Origin: Phytophthora sp. 'mugwort' | Taxonomy: Eukaryota; Oomycota; Peronosporomycetes; Peronosporales; Peronosporaceae | Reading direction: 5' to 3' | NCBI GenBank assembly: GCA_033558025.1 | Contig: JAUCEF010000005.1 | Span: 4,030,001-4,094,000 of the forward strand | Length of the DNA stretch: 64,000 bases | Shown here: one piece after another, positions 33,070 through 44,859 of the stretch | Position numbering within the stretch: the first letter of the stretch is position 1 | Layout: every line of letters begins with the position of its first letter | Position numbers and translations under genes: made by a program | Notes under the pieces: generated by a model | What the model was told of the DNA's origin: nothing | Databases searched by the model: none | Seen by the model: only the letters and a program-made list of their open reading frames with translations

Positions 33070-33646
33070 AGAGCTGCTGACGTGGTTAGACGTCCAAACT
33101 CTGTGCTGTAGACCTGCCTTGATCATAGAGCTCTTTTCTTGCGCGCGCTGTCAGAAGCACTGGGTGAAGTCGTCAACGATAGATAACTAACTGCTTAAGT
33201 ACTACACCGTACTACGTAGTACTTCAGTAGTACTTGACGGTTAATACTACTATCGCAATTTTTTCTCACATTCGCCAAGTGTGCTGTCATCTTCTGCTAA
33301 CAGATCTTTAAAAGATAAACAACTTACTTAAACACTCCGTACCATCGCAGCTTTCAAATTCAATCATCTGCAGCTATGAGTCAAATACAACCCTTACATG
33401 CAACACACCCCTTGTGCAGTAAGCCAATAAGCGCAAGTAACATCCAATTCCTGCAATACACAAGAATCACTACAATGCAAGCAACGCATTCGTTCTTAAA
33501 GAAGCAGCAAGAGTTGTCGGTCTTGTTGATTTCGCTTAGATCACCCCACGCGTTGCCACGCGGAGATCATCGCCCACCACAATAATGCCAGAGTCTCAGC
33601 AATCCTCACGAAGGAACAGAGCCAGAAATCGTCACCTAGCAGCAAA
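33070..33646. other. Convergent 3' interval
   Basis: This lies between the 3' ends of the membrane-protein gene and RPS18. It includes a palindromic stretch at about 33196-33240 built from GTACTAC/GTAGTAC words, which may be a small repeat. No coding sequence was seen. Confidence 0.5.
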
Positions 33647-34412
33647 TTACTTGCCGCCAAGGATGCCGACCGTACGTCCACGACGGCCGGTGGTCTTGGT
33701 GTGCTGGCCACGCACCTTGAGGCCCCACCAGTGACGCAGACCACGGTGAGCGTAGATCTTTTTGAGACGCTCGTAGTCCTCACGCCACTTACCCTGCAGA
33801 TTGTTGGCCACGACCTGCGAGTGCTTGCCAGTCTTGAAGTCCTTCTGTCTGTTCAGGAACCACACGGGGATCTTGAACTGCAGCGGGTTCTGGATGATGG
33901 CCACGACACGCTCGATCTCGTCGTTGGTCAGCTCACCGGCGCGCTTGGTGATGTCCACCTCAGCCTTCTTGCAGACCATGATAGAAAAACGGCGGCCCAC
34001 ACCCTGGATGGCGGTCAAAGCGACCCACACCTTGCGGCGACCATCAATGTTGGTGTTAAGAATACGCAGAATGTGCTGGAAGTCCGGCCCGATGACAAGC
34101 GACTGAATGGCAGCAATAACAGCCCAGATGAAACGTTAGCAACCTGAATTCTATGTACTGTCGAGCAGCATCGTTGGTGTTCTGGTATTGGGATATGGCG
34201 AAGGGGGGAGCAAGCGTCGCGTCGGTCTGAGGTGCCGCCACATCCTAGTTGTGAACAGGCACATCGCTAGATATTGAGAAGTTGGCGATCGTCAGTCCTC
34301 GCTCCTGCGTTGCTGGCTGTTGGTTCCTGCAGTCACTTGCTTGCTTGCTTTCCCCCTGCCAGTTCGTATTGGGCTGCCCCCTCCATTATAAGCACGACGA
34401 GACACTCACCAT
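33647..34412 (-). CDS. RPS18: 40S ribosomal protein S18 (uS13)
   Basis: There are two exons. Exon 1 contributes only the start codon (34412-34410). It is followed by a 307-bp intron (34409-34103, GTGAGT...TTCAG) and exon 2 at 34102-33647. The product has 152 aa, the same length as human RPS18. The sequence after Met is [20 protein letters not shown], then [20 protein letters not shown], ending [20 protein letters not shown], all classic uS13 segments. It sits in the head of the small ribosomal subunit near the A/P-site tRNAs. It is divergent from PSMB7, with about 400 bp between the start codons, which probably holds both promoters. Confidence 0.97.
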
Positions 34413-34812
34413 GGTTAACGAATGCTTTTGCTTCTGGCGGTGGGAACAAAGTGGAAGGCGCTGGGTGTTGGGGGCGTGGCTGGCTGGCCCAAAGCAGTAG
34501 CGTACTTGACTTCACTATGGTCTTGCAAATGACTGGCAGTCGGGACTCGGCGACGCGAGCAGCCAGTTAAAATGCTCGGTTGATTTATGGCCAATCCATA
34601 AATAGTAGCCCAGCCATTTTAAGCCAATCATATATATATTCGATTATTGAGTATTAGTACGCATCCCCTTCCGCAGGATATACTATATTACAGTATTTAT
34701 TGTACCGTACCATTTCGAAAACAAGCATAGCCCTCTATTTGAGGCATCACTAAGATCCCCCCCCACTCTTTGCCCCAAAGATTTTCCGCGAGCAGCAGCT
34801 ACTGAAGAGAGA
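34413..34812. promoter_or_regulatory. Bidirectional promoter region RPS18/PSMB7
   Basis: The 400 bp between the two start codons contains two CCAAT-type words (GCCAATCC near 34590 and AGCCAATCAT near 34623). An Inr-like CCACTCT at 34763-34769, followed by a CAAAGATTTT stretch, suits PSMB7 and lies 50 bp before its ATG. An A+T-rich segment at 34628-34660 separates the halves. Confidence 0.45.
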
Positions 34813-36095
34813 ATGACCGACTTCCGTCGCACGCAGAACACCTTCGGGGACGCCTTCCCGACTGCCGAACCACTGCACGGCGGCTTCAGCTTTGACAACT
34901 GTCGCCGCAACGAGCTACTGCTCAGCCAGTCGGGCGGCAAGCAGAAGCTTAAGGCAACCAAGACGGGCACCACCATTGTCGGCGTCGTCTACAAGGCAGG
35001 CGACAACTCAATAGTATACAATAATATTATTGCTAATATTCTGATTAAACTGTATTCCGTCGCTCAGGACGGCGTGGTTCTGGGTGCCGACACGCGCTCG
35101 ACGGGCGGCTCCATCGTCATGGACAAGAACTGCGAGAAGATCCACTACATCGCGCCTAACATCTACTGCTGCGGTGCCGGCACGGCCGCCGACACGGAGA
35201 ATACCACAGCGCTCATCTCGTCGCAGCTGGAGCTGCACCGCCTGGTGCGTCGGGTGCTAGTTGAAGGCAGGTGCTCCGAAGATATAATTGCTAACAATCT
35301 GGGGTGGATAATTCGATACAGAACACTGACACGCAGTCGCGTGTGGCGACGGCTATGACGATGCTGAAGCGGATGTTGTTCCAGTACCAGGGCCACGTCT
35401 CGGCCGCGCTTGTACTCGGCGGCGTGGACATCTCGGGCCCGCATCTCTACACCATCTATCCGCACGGAAGGTGCGGTCCCAAAGCTCCGAGCACAATCAC
35501 TAACTGATTGTTGCTGACTGTCTTGATGATGTTGTGTGCTACTACTGAGCAGCACGGATAAGCTACCGTTTGTGACGATGGGATCCGGTAGTCTGGCCGC
35601 CATGTCGGTCTTCGAGCATGGCTACAAGGACGACATGACGGTATGCAGACAAGAATGGCGGTGCTATATCTTACGGTTAAGTGCACAAGGTCTGATGTTC
35701 AATTCTTCCATTTTTCCAGGAAGAAGAGGCCAAGCAGCTGGTGCAGGAGGCGATCCTGGCCGGTATTTTTAATGACCTAGGCTCGGGCAGCAACGTCGAC
35801 GTGACGACCATCAAGAAGGTTAACGGCAAGGTGGAAGTGGTCAATGAGATTAACTGTATCAAGCCCAACGAGGTATCGGAGCTGCGCTCGCAGATAAACC
35901 GGGACATCGTCACGCACATTCCGCGCGGAGCTACTCGTACGTGGGTTGCTTTGTGTGCTGCTTTGCTGTTTAAGTGGCAGAGGCTCATTGCTGTGTTTTA
36001 TGATTGATGCGCTACTTGCAGGTGTCCTGAGTTCCAAGACAGAGCTTTTTCCTGCCAACATTGTCATCGAGGAGGCTACGCCCATGGAACTATAG
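34813..36095 (+). CDS. PSMB7: 20S proteasome subunit beta-2 (PSMB7-type), six exons
   Basis: Exons are 34813-34995, 35068-35244, 35322-35470, 35553-35640, 35720-35936 and 36022-36095. The product has 295 aa. Gly52-Thr53 in [14 protein letters not shown] is the autocatalytic cleavage site, so Thr53 becomes the catalytic N-terminus. The mature part has [42 protein letters not shown] and [13 protein letters not shown], as in trypsin-like beta-2 subunits, and the C-terminal arm is present. The first intron appears to have a GC donor (AAG|GCAGGC...CTCAG). It is 72 nt and in frame, so retention would insert 24 residues; exon joining without it restores the family sequence ([12 protein letters not shown]). 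Other introns are GT-AG, 77-85 nt. The protein acts in the 20S core for ubiquitin-dependent proteolysis. Confidence 0.95.
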
Positions 36096-36277
36096 ACGCA
36101 GGTTGTCACTTACCTGGCATTCTGACGCGATACGTGGCCGAAATGGCTAATTGCGAAAGAAAATGCATCTGATTTCTGGCGAACGGTGGCATCTTCATCC
36201 ATTCGTTTTGCTTCAGGTCAGCTACATGTCCGCCTCCTCCAAATTAACGCTAGACTTCAATGACAGTCTAAACCTCT

Positions 36278-37315
36278 TTAGTCCTCGTGGACGTCGGACA
36301 TGATTATGTCCGCTGTGAGCTGCAGCCTCTCTACTACATCCGTGGGGATGGCAAACGTCGGGTGAATCTTTCGGATACCTTCGTACTCCGGATGGTTGTC
36401 CTTTTCTCGGTCAAAATAGCCGAGCATGCACAGTCCCGCGATGCCAAAGAACGTGTGAAACACGTCCGCCACATTTCCAGGGCGGTCGGCAATGCCTCCA
36501 TCCTCGGGATCCTGGCACGCTAGAATGAACTGAATGAGCTTCTCCTTGTTGATCCAATCGAGCTTGCCGATCATGATGAGCGACGAGATGTTCCACCAGC
36601 TATAGCACACGTCGGCCTGCTTCTCGGGTCGTCCGTTAAGTCCTCCCGAATCGCACTGTCGTTCACACAGCCACCAGCCCAGTAGCTCATCATCCACATA
36701 CTGCTCCAGAGCAAAGCCCAACGACAGGGCCCCCACGGCCGTGAAGATGTGTCCACCGTGGGACTCGCAGCCTGGGATGTTACCAAAGCCGCCGTCGAAG
36801 TTGCGGCATGTGTCGACGTAGGCAAGGGCGCTCTCTATTTCCACGAGGTCAAGCTTGTCCAGGATCTTAAGTGCCGACAGGGCGCAGTACGTGAACTTTG
36901 TATCGATCTCCTTCCACTCGTCGCCGGCGAAAGAACCGTCGGGTTGTTGCAGAGACGCCACGAAGGCCGCGCACTCGTCGCGCTTGATGCGGTCCAGGGC
37001 GCCCAGCATGGCCAGTACCAGCAGCGCGTGCAGTGTGTAGAGCAGATGGCGGTCGTGGCCCACGTTGCCCGAGAAGCCTCCGTCCGGGTGCTCGCACATC
37101 AGCACCCAGTCCACGATCTCGGCCGGATCCATGTCCTGCTCGCGGCCCAGCAGCGCCATAGCCCCCACGCCCCAGTATAACCCACTCACGCGCATGTGCT
37201 CCGTCATGCAAGACTCAAAGTCCTCTTTCTTGTCTTTAAGCCCCACGAGGTACTTTACATGCAGCGCCAGGTCGAAGGCCGGCGGCTGCGACTTGCTCTC
37301 GTCGTCCGTGCTCAT
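36278..37315 (-). CDS. RABGGTB: Rab geranylgeranyltransferase beta subunit
   Basis: This is a single-exon gene of 345 aa starting [20 protein letters not shown]. It is the catalytic beta subunit that, with the alpha subunit and Rab escort protein, adds geranylgeranyl groups to Rab C-terminal cysteines. Prenyltransferase repeats of the QxPDGxFxG type are clear: [43 protein letters not shown] and [13 protein letters not shown]. The Zn ligands are visible in QADVCYSWW (Asp, Cys) and ADVFHTFFG (His). The length and order match human RABGGTB (331 aa). It lies 202 bp downstream of the GCN2 stop on the same strand. No frameshift or oddity was seen. Confidence 0.96.
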   Translation of the reverse strand: MSTDDESKSQPPAFDLALHVKYLVGLKDKKEDFESCMTEHMRVSGLYWGVGAMALLGREQDMDPAEIVDWVLMCEHPDGGFSGNVGHDRHLLYTLHALLVLAMLGALDRIKRDECAAFVASLQQPDGSFAGDEWKEIDTKFTYCALSALKILDKLDLVEIESALAYVDTCRNFDGGFGNIPGCESHGGHIFTAVGALSLGFALEQYVDDELLGWWLCERQCDSGGLNGRPEKQADVCYSWWNISSLIMIGKLDWINKEKLIQFILACQDPEDGGIADRPGNVADVFHTFFGIAGLCMLGYFDREKDNHPEYEGIRKIHPTFAIPTDVVERLQLTADIIMSDVHED

Positions 37316-37516
37316 GCTGGTCCAGTTTGGTGAAACAGTTCAAGATCCCCCCAGTGAGATATTTAGTTACAGAGGAATTTGATGTAATGACTTCAATTTG
37401 ACATGGATACACTGTACAGTAAAGTCTGTACTTCAGTAGTGTGTACTTCAAAGTACTGTAACTGAATACACAGGAGCGCTCTTTGGTTTAGGTATCACTC
37501 ACTGCCTTTTACCCTT

Positions 37517-40500
37517 CTACCTCTTATGGCCACCAGACTTGGACGGTGGGGCGAGCGACATCATGTCATACCGATCGTCCACCATGCTGTGCAAGAGCAC
37601 ATATCGCTCGCGTCCTACGCCACGTGAGTTCGACTCGGGGGCAAGAGATAGCAGCTCTTCCATGGTATACTTGAGCTGCTTCCGATACCGTGGGTTGTTA
37701 ATGCATACACTGTCGATGCCGCCGCGTCCCTCTTGCATCAGCGCTGACGACATCTCGCGTACCAACGCGAACGGGAGATCTACAGATAGCACCTTCATAG
37801 CCTCGTTCCCGCGCGACGAGAAGCTAGAGGAGATCCACTTGGACACACGACGCTGCACCTTTTGCGTATCAAGCTGGTAGTTGCGGTAGTTCCTGTCCCT
37901 CGATTGGTACTTTGCATCGACCACCCTGACGTCGAAAATCGGTTGCAACGTGTTGCCACTCGACAATGAATTGCCACCGCCACCACCGCTGCTGTTACTG
38001 TTCATGCTGTCTCCAAAATGGTTGTTTCCACGTCCACCGGTCGTCGTATCGCCATGTAAACTTTTGCCAACGTTTTTCAGTAGTTCGCTGATGTACTCAG
38101 GCAACGAGACGACGTTCGTGACCACATCCGCCTCGGAATGGCTCTTAACCGCGCGGATCTTCACTTGCTGCTTCTCTCGAATCATGTGCTTTTGGACAAT
38201 CACCATCCAGTGAACATTTTGCTGTGCGCAATAGTCTTCCAGGTCTTCCAGATGCAGCGGTTCCGGGTGCAGATAATCCGCGCCAATGCCGTGTCCCCAC
38301 AAGAGCATTGCGATCTGCATTCGGTACAGCATCGTGTCGGACGCCTTGCCAGCTGAGCAAATCAAGACCTTGCGCCCACGTGTCAGTACTTCCGAGGCCG
38401 GCGACTTGAACTCTAGGAGTGCAGGACAGATGGACTCGGCAAGCAGCGATACAATCTTGTCGATGGCAAAGCGCACGCCCATGGCAGCGACCGCCGAGGC
38501 CTTTGCGTACGCCGTCGTGAGTTTGAAGCGTGAAATCAGTGCGTCGTAGCGTCCACCCTCGGCGATGATGATCTGGTTCTCCGTTGCTGCTACCAACAAC
38601 GAGGCGGACTTATCACCAGTGTTACCACCACCATACGTGGACTCCTCCAGTAAAATAGCCTGGAAGATGAAACCTGACGTGTACCGCTCGGGGCGTGGAC
38701 TCAGCCCCAAGTCTAATCGTGTGCACACTGGACCGGAGGGCTGGAGGAACTGCATACCCTGCAACAATAAGCGCAAGGATGTAATGCCCTCGCTCACGTC
38801 CTTCACAATGCGTCGCAGCTGTGCGTCACGCTTTTGAATCTGTTTTCGGTCGGCAGAGGATGAAGAACCATCATCGCCATCTAATCCCGTCGCCGCGTCA
38901 CGGTTTGAAAGCGCCCGATTCTTTGCAAACAGCTTTTGCACCTCCAGTTCGATCATGTCGAGCGACGTCAAACAGTCTTCTGGCAACAGGAAAAACGGCT
39001 TTAGTGCGTCGATCGCGGTCGCTGGTGCACCGTAGTGCTTCATTCGCTTTGCGACAAACTTCCAACGACTCGATTTTAAGCTAGGAGCCTGTGTGGATGG
39101 CGGACCAGCATGCACGTAGAAAGAAACTTCATTGGAGAGCAGTCGCAGTACTTCACGACGGGCACTACCGGGAACGCGGCACAGATCAAGGATGCCGCGC
39201 GTCATTCGGGCGTCATTGAAGCGCAGATAGTACGATCCGAGGCAGCTTGGCAACGCCTTGATCACGCCTGACACGACTTCTAACCCTTCTAGCTCCAAGA
39301 AACGAAAGGAACCCCCGTCATCCCAAATAATATCGAAGTCAGACTCCGTAAATTCACGTGGATGGCCACCACCGACGCTCTTCCGATACACTCGGTCAAA
39401 CTGGAAGCATTTCAGCCGTGAAACGTTGTGTCGTGCAACAAAACGAGCAAGTCTCTCTGTCAGATCAAACGGCAGCGACACCGACACACCGTTCCCATCC
39501 AACATCATCGATGCGTTAGGTGCAACGTTAAGAGTGATGCCGTTAAAGGTTTGCTCCGACAGACGTGGCATTAGCAGCGGTGTTGACATTTCGACCGCTC
39601 CGTGGCGCTCAAATACTTTCTGTTGACAGACATGACAAGCATTTTGGTCAGATTTTGACACACAATATCCAGAACACAGCAGTAGCCATTACGAACCTGC
39701 AGCATGTTCCTGACGTATGTTTTCGTGCGCAACTGGACCTCATAGCTGCGCATCTTGACCGACTCCAGGTGGTCATACGTGTAGTCAACGTGGTTAAGAG
39801 GTTCCTGTGAGACCAGCGCCTCAATGAGCTGCCCAAAAAACTTGCCCTGTGGGTTTGCAAGAGTTTCGAGAGCCTCACGAAGATACGATCCTTCAACCTC
39901 GATTTTAGGCGGTAAAAGAGGACTTGCAAGTAGCTCCTTTGCATTTGGTCGCTTCGACGGATCACGTTCGCAAAGCCACAAAATGATCTTTTTGACATCC
40001 TTCGAGGTGCTAAAAGCTTCAGGAAGTTCATGTCTTTCTCTTAATCCAGTAAGTGCCTGCGCACGTTCCATCAGCGTTGTGAATGGTGGAGACCACATTT
40101 CAAAGAACAAAATTCCAAGCGAGAACAAGTCTGCTTTTTGATTGTATCGCTGGCCTTCTCGTTCCTGCTCAGGTGCTCGATAGAATGCCGTGCCGACTCC
40201 AACAGTGATATTACCATCACCCACATCCGCCGACATGGTCGTCATGAGGTTGCTGCTTTGTATACTGGATCGGCCGATGACTCGAGTACTCTCTAGATTT
40301 TCCAATTTCAAGCGGCCATACAACTCTGCAGCTGATGAACCGGTTGATTCCGACAGAATTGCGCCAGTTGCTGTTTCTCCGGGTGGGGAGGCGTCGTCGT
40401 TGCTGCTGTCATCTTCCAAGACCTTCGGAGGCCGCACAGCAAGACCGAAATCGCCTAACTTGACAGTTCCCTCCGAGTCAAGAAAAACATTGGGCGGTTT

Positions 40501-42246
40501 AATATCACGGTGGATGATGCCTTGTCGATGAATGTACACGAGCGCCTCGAGAATTTGGCGAAACATCGTCCAGATCTTGTCTGGGTCTTTCCATAGTGCT
40601 CCCTTGTCGATCACCTCTCGGAGAGCATTGCCCTCGCAATATTCCATTTGGATGTACAATTTCTCGAATTTCCGTTTCTTCTCGGGCATATCACTTCTAT
40701 GGGACAGCGCCTTTCGGTGATATTCATCACCTTCGCTAGGATCGACTTCCTCCTCTTCCATTGGACCTTCTTCCAGTGCCTCCCACTCGAAACCATCATC
40801 GGGAAAGCTCTCGGATGCGAAATGATGCGAAGAGAGCTGGAACGAGTGGCTATTGCTGCGTAGACTGCGGGTCTCATGGCGAGACGTCGACCACAGCCCC
40901 GTACTGCTGCCCATCGTACCCAACCAGTCATCTTCGTCTTCGTCGGTAGATGCCGTGGGTCCTAGTCCGTCATCAACACCAGAAGAAAGACTTGCATCGC
41001 CATACAAGTCTTCTTTCCCACTTATCACCGCGCTGCTTAGCTCGCTTTCTTCCTCACTTAAATCACTGTCCTCCAGACTAGAATCCTCTTCGTCATCACT
41101 AGACATTCCACTTTCTCCTTCAATCCATGCCTGGAAATACCGCACAATGTGTCGATGCTGCATTCGTGAAATGGTCTTCACTTCCCGCAAAATTTTCTTC
41201 TTCATAGTCTTATCAGCAGGGTCCAGTTTCACCTTCTTGACAGCATAGAGCTGTCGGTCCAGACGATTCCGCACCTTTACCACTTCACCTCCTCCTCCTC
41301 GTCCCAGCAGTCCAAGCTCCTTAAAATCCCCATGATACCTGGAATGATATCGCTCTGCAGCTGCAACATCCTCCAAATCCGACATATCCGAGTCTGAATC
41401 CGACGGACTGGACGAACTGCCTCCCTTCTTCGAACTCGCCTCGGTCTGTTGCTCGTAAATACTCGACAGACTCTCCATCTCATCCCGACTCTCTCCGTCG
41501 CTCCCGCTATACTCTCCATCAATACTGGATCGGTGTCGTCTGCGTCTCCGTCCAGTCTTCTTAATGGTCTCTCTCTTTTTCCGTTCGGCGTCAATTAGCG
41601 CCAGGATCTCCTCGTTCTTGGCCCTCGCCTGCTCCTCCTGTTGCTGCAGCAATGCGTCCTCGGCCATCTTCTCCTGAGTCTCTATGTCCTGTTGACGCGT
41701 CATCATCTGGTCGAAGAATGACGACTGGTCCTTAAGATGGTCCTGGATAAAGTCCGTGGCGAACACCACGAGATCGTAGACCATAGCGTCTCCGACTTTT
41801 TCGAGCGCAAGTTTGTCCATTCCGCGCTGCAGCTTCTGCGCCTCAGTGTCCGAAAGTCCGTGCTTGGCCTCTACCGTGATGTTGGGCGGTTGCTTGAGTG
41901 GGTATATCCGTGTGAAGTCGAAGTGCAATAGCACCTCGGCGGTCGTGGCCGAGCCGGGCGTGGCTTCGCACAGCAGCCGGATGGCGAAGATGAACGTATA
42001 CAGCGGTGTGGAGCTCTGCGTCACGAGATCGCGGTCAAAAATGGCCTCCAGAACCTCCAGCTCCTGGGCCTGAAGCTCGCGCGCTTCGGCTAGAGTGGCG
42101 GCGTCATAAGCGCCCGGGGGATCCGGAGCCGCGTGGGTGTCTACAAGCAGCAAATGGACGGATTTTGAGTGGAATTTTGAGGCAGTGAGGCGCGGGAGAT
42201 GTATGGGAAGTTATGTACCTCTCTTCTTCCCCTTCTTCCGGCCCAT
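37517..42246 (-). CDS. GCN2: GCN2-type eIF2alpha kinase, three exons
   Basis: Exons are 42246-42219, 42140-39697 and 39619-37517 with 78- and 77-nt GT-AG introns. The product has 1524 aa starting MGRKKGKKRDTHAAPD. Residues 20-150 are an RWD domain (QELEVLEAIFDRDL; IYPLKQPPNITVEAKHGLSD), the GCN1-binding module. A charged Gln-rich linker follows. The kinase domain starts near 285 with LGRGGGGEVVKV and AVKKV (catalytic Lys). It carries an acidic insert at about 350-490 and then has HRDIKPPNVF (about 553), DFG (about 573) and VGVGTAFYRAPEQ. From 825 a HisRS-like domain (VFERHGAVEMSTPLLMPR; FDRVYRKS) and a C-terminal dimerisation/ribosome-binding region complete the GCN2 layout. It senses uncharged tRNA and phosphorylates eIF2alpha. 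The first exon is inferred: without it the frame has no ATG. Confidence 0.95.
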
Positions 42247-42910
42247 GGACCGAGCCCGAGCAGCGCGAAGATGATGGACTCGACAGGGCGAGGATGGCCT
42301 GGTGGGCTGTATAATGTACTCATTGGAGAGTGTTCAATCGTACTTAAGTGGGAAATTGAGTGCAATCGGAGGTGAAGGATTTGTTAGTATTTACCGGTAT
42401 GTACAACTCGTTTCGCTTGTACCGGTGCGAAAATGATCAAGGAGGACAATGAGAACAACACTCGCAGAGTGGCGATCTGCATGTGACTTTACTCGCTGAT
42501 CAATGGGCAAATCGGGGTCTGCGCTACGACCATTTAAAGAGGAATGGATATGGTCCGTAAAGCCCAGCAGTTATTGCACTGATAATTTAGTCACCAAATC
42601 TGTCAGTCTGACAAAGCCGACGAAGTGGTGGCTAAAAAAACGTACGCTGTTGACGATACGAGCGCGATGGCGCAATACTCCGTCGGCCAGGACGAGCGAG
42701 ACTAGGCTCTTCAATGGCGCTGCGAACCCTCGCCACGAAACAAAGATGCCCAGCGACATGTTCGGATCAGCCGTCACGTTGCCCCCCACATGCCTTCTCA
42801 TTGCTTTGTTTAGGATGAAAGACGAGAACTCCGTAATAGCTGAAAATTGCATGTAAGGCACGAGTCAACGGCCGGTCCTAATTAGGGTTCTCCTCGAGAG
42901 TCAGGAAGGA
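42247..42910. other. Divergent intergenic interval
   Basis: This separates GCN2 and the oxidoreductase gene. A minus-strand open frame at 42571-42861 (96 codons) has no family resemblance that I can support. CCAAT and TATA-like words near 42290-42320 may serve GCN2. Confidence 0.45.
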
Positions 42911-42927
42911 GCTCATTTCCGAATTTG
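42911..42927 (+). promoter_or_regulatory. Oomycete core promoter (Inr+FPR)
   Basis: GCTCATTTCCGAATTTG matches the oomycete initiator plus flanking promoter region (GCTCATTYYNCAWTTT) at nearly every position. It lies about 58 bp upstream of the ATG at 42972. Confidence 0.8.
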
Positions 42928-42971
42928 TTGCACAACCAAGCAGCAAATTGTCCCCTCATTGTATAAACAGT

Positions 42972-44009
42972 ATGGCTAAGATCCCCGTGGGCCTTGTGGG
43001 TTTCGGCACGGGCTCCAGCGTGTTCCACGCTCCGTTGCTCATGAGCTCGGGTCAGTTTGAGCTCACGCACGTGCTGGAGCGCTCGACTAGCAAGAGCCAG
43101 GTGCTGTCGCCCGCCCCCAAGATCGTACGCTCCATGGACGAGCTACTGGTCACAGACGTGCAGCTCGTAGTCATCTCTACGCCTACGACGGTGCACTTTG
43201 AGCAAGCCAAGCAGGCCATGGAAGCCAAGCGCCACGTGGTTGTGGACAAGCCGCTGTGCGTCACGGCGCAACAGGCCAAAGACCTGTGCGCTATCGCCGA
43301 GGCCAACGGCGTGCTCTTTTCCATCTTCCAAAACCGCCGCTTCGACAGCGACTTCCTTACGCTCAGAGGACTGATCGATGACGGTACGTTGGGAGAAGTG
43401 CAGAAGCTTGAGGTTCACTATGACCGCTACCGCCCCAACATGAAGGGCTACTGGAAGGAGAAGGCCGGACTCTGTGGAGGCGTGTTGTATGACTTGGGCG
43501 CCCACGTGACGGACCAGGCGCTGCTGCTCTTCGGCGAGCCCGACTCGGTTGTGTCTGACGTACAAATCCAGCGTGAAGGAGCCGAGAACGACGACTACTT
43601 CCGCCTCGAGTTCAAGTACAACAAATTCCCGCTGAGGGAGGTGATCCTGAGCGCTGGCATGCTCGTCAAGAGCCCCGGTCCCAAGTATACTGTTGTGGGC
43701 TCCAAGGGATCGTTCGTTAAGTACGGCGAGGACGGACAGGAGGACGCTCTGCGTGCTGGGAAGTGTCCAGGCGATGAAGGCTGGGGTCAGGTGCCTGAGA
43801 GCACCTACGGCACCTTCACGGATGCTGCTACGGGTGAGACTCACGTCATTCCCAGCAAGCTGGGCTCATACGAAGTGTACTACAAGAACATCGCCGCTGC
43901 TATCCGTGGTGAAGAGAAGCTGCTGGTGAACCCGGAAGAGGTCATTCCGCAGATCCGCATCATTGAGGAATCCAAGAAGACCGAACGCGTGAACCGAATT
44001 ACTGTGTAG
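42972..44009 (+). CDS. Gfo/Idh/MocA-family NAD(P)-dependent oxidoreductase
   Basis: This is a single exon of 345 aa starting MAKIPVGLVGFGTGSSVFHAPLL. The N-terminal Rossmann domain has GFGTGSSVF for dinucleotide binding, IVRSMDELL, and VVISTPTTVHFEQAKQAMEAKRHVVVDKPL, the conserved (E/D)KP motif region. The C-terminal domain includes IFQNRRFDSDF, GYWKEKAGLCGGVLYDLGAHVTDQALLLFG (the conserved G-x-L-x-D-x-G-x-H-x-x-D, likely catalytic His and Asp) and IPQIRIIEES near the end. It is a cytosolic dehydrogenase acting on a sugar or polyol; the exact substrate cannot be read. The ATG at 42972 is preferred because it follows the core promoter and no in-frame ATG exists upstream. The gene is well preserved. 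Confidence 0.93.
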   Translation: MAKIPVGLVGFGTGSSVFHAPLLMSSGQFELTHVLERSTSKSQVLSPAPKIVRSMDELLVTDVQLVVISTPTTVHFEQAKQAMEAKRHVVVDKPLCVTAQQAKDLCAIAEANGVLFSIFQNRRFDSDFLTLRGLIDDGTLGEVQKLEVHYDRYRPNMKGYWKEKAGLCGGVLYDLGAHVTDQALLLFGEPDSVVSDVQIQREGAENDDYFRLEFKYNKFPLREVILSAGMLVKSPGPKYTVVGSKGSFVKYGEDGQEDALRAGKCPGDEGWGQVPESTYGTFTDAATGETHVIPSKLGSYEVYYKNIAAAIRGEEKLLVNPEEVIPQIRIIEESKKTERVNRITV

Positions 44010-44859
44010 GTGTGGACCATGTACTGTAGAACCTTTCAGCATTGCCAGTAAGGCAAAATCAACGTGATAGCTTTCTTCTGTCTTACGTGGCTCGCATGAG
44101 CAACCGACTTCAATCTGTGGCTGGTAGTTCGCGAAGAAACGCTTGTCAGCTAGCTCAATCTGTTCTCGAAAAAATAAAGAAATTCAATGTAAGACCGATG
44201 AAGAAAGGCAAGCAATAGAGTTGGTACACGCCAAACCTCGTGGAATGTGCATTAAAACAGCTTTTTCAATCGGAGATTCTCCAATTGCAATGCTGCGTTT
44301 GCTTTCCGAGCTTCTTCTAGTGATCGAGAAGCCTCACACGAACAAGATCCACCGTCACTTTCGAACTGGTTCTCGCTTAAGCCCTCGCTATAGCGATCGG
44401 TATAGTTGGTTGTTGGCCTGTACATCCACAACACATCCACAGATATCACGTGTATTTATGAGGAGAACGTACAAAAGAGACGTCTCCGAGTCAACACAGC
44501 CACGAGAATCCCTCCAAAGCTGGGAAAATGTGCTTTGATTCGATAGTTGTGGGATGTCGAATCGCTCATTAACCTTAATCGCCTGATGCACGAGCTCCTC
44601 CAGTGGCAGCCTCTTGATAATGTTGTTCCTACCGTCGCAAACAACTACTGAGGACTAGCAGCTTCCTCAAACGATACCAAGAGGCTGACCGAGCTCGTGG
44701 TTATGTATCGACCTAGGCGCTAGAGGTATTCCTCTCACTTGAATTGTGCGCACCCAGGCATTCGTCAGACCATCGCCGTGGCTGCGTCCAACTTGACGAA
44801 ACCACATATTCCCTCTGCCAGCCAAGAAGAATGTGGCGCTGCTTTCACCCCAGCACAAC
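44010..44859. other. Intergenic region
   Basis: No gene was supported. A short minus-strand stretch near 44252-44330 (SRSLEEARKANAALQLENLRLKK) looks coiled-coil-like but is isolated, and the remaining frames are short. Confidence 0.45.

Noticed and set aside
37517..39661. Separate histidyl-tRNA synthetase gene
   Set aside because: The frame follows a kinase on the same strand with a 77-nt GT-AG intron between them, and the HisRS-like text lacks a start; it is the C-terminal half of GCN2.
42571..42861. Minus-strand ORF of 96 codons between GCN2 and the oxidoreductase
   Set aside because: It has readable hydrophobic text but no start context, no initiator and no recognisable family.
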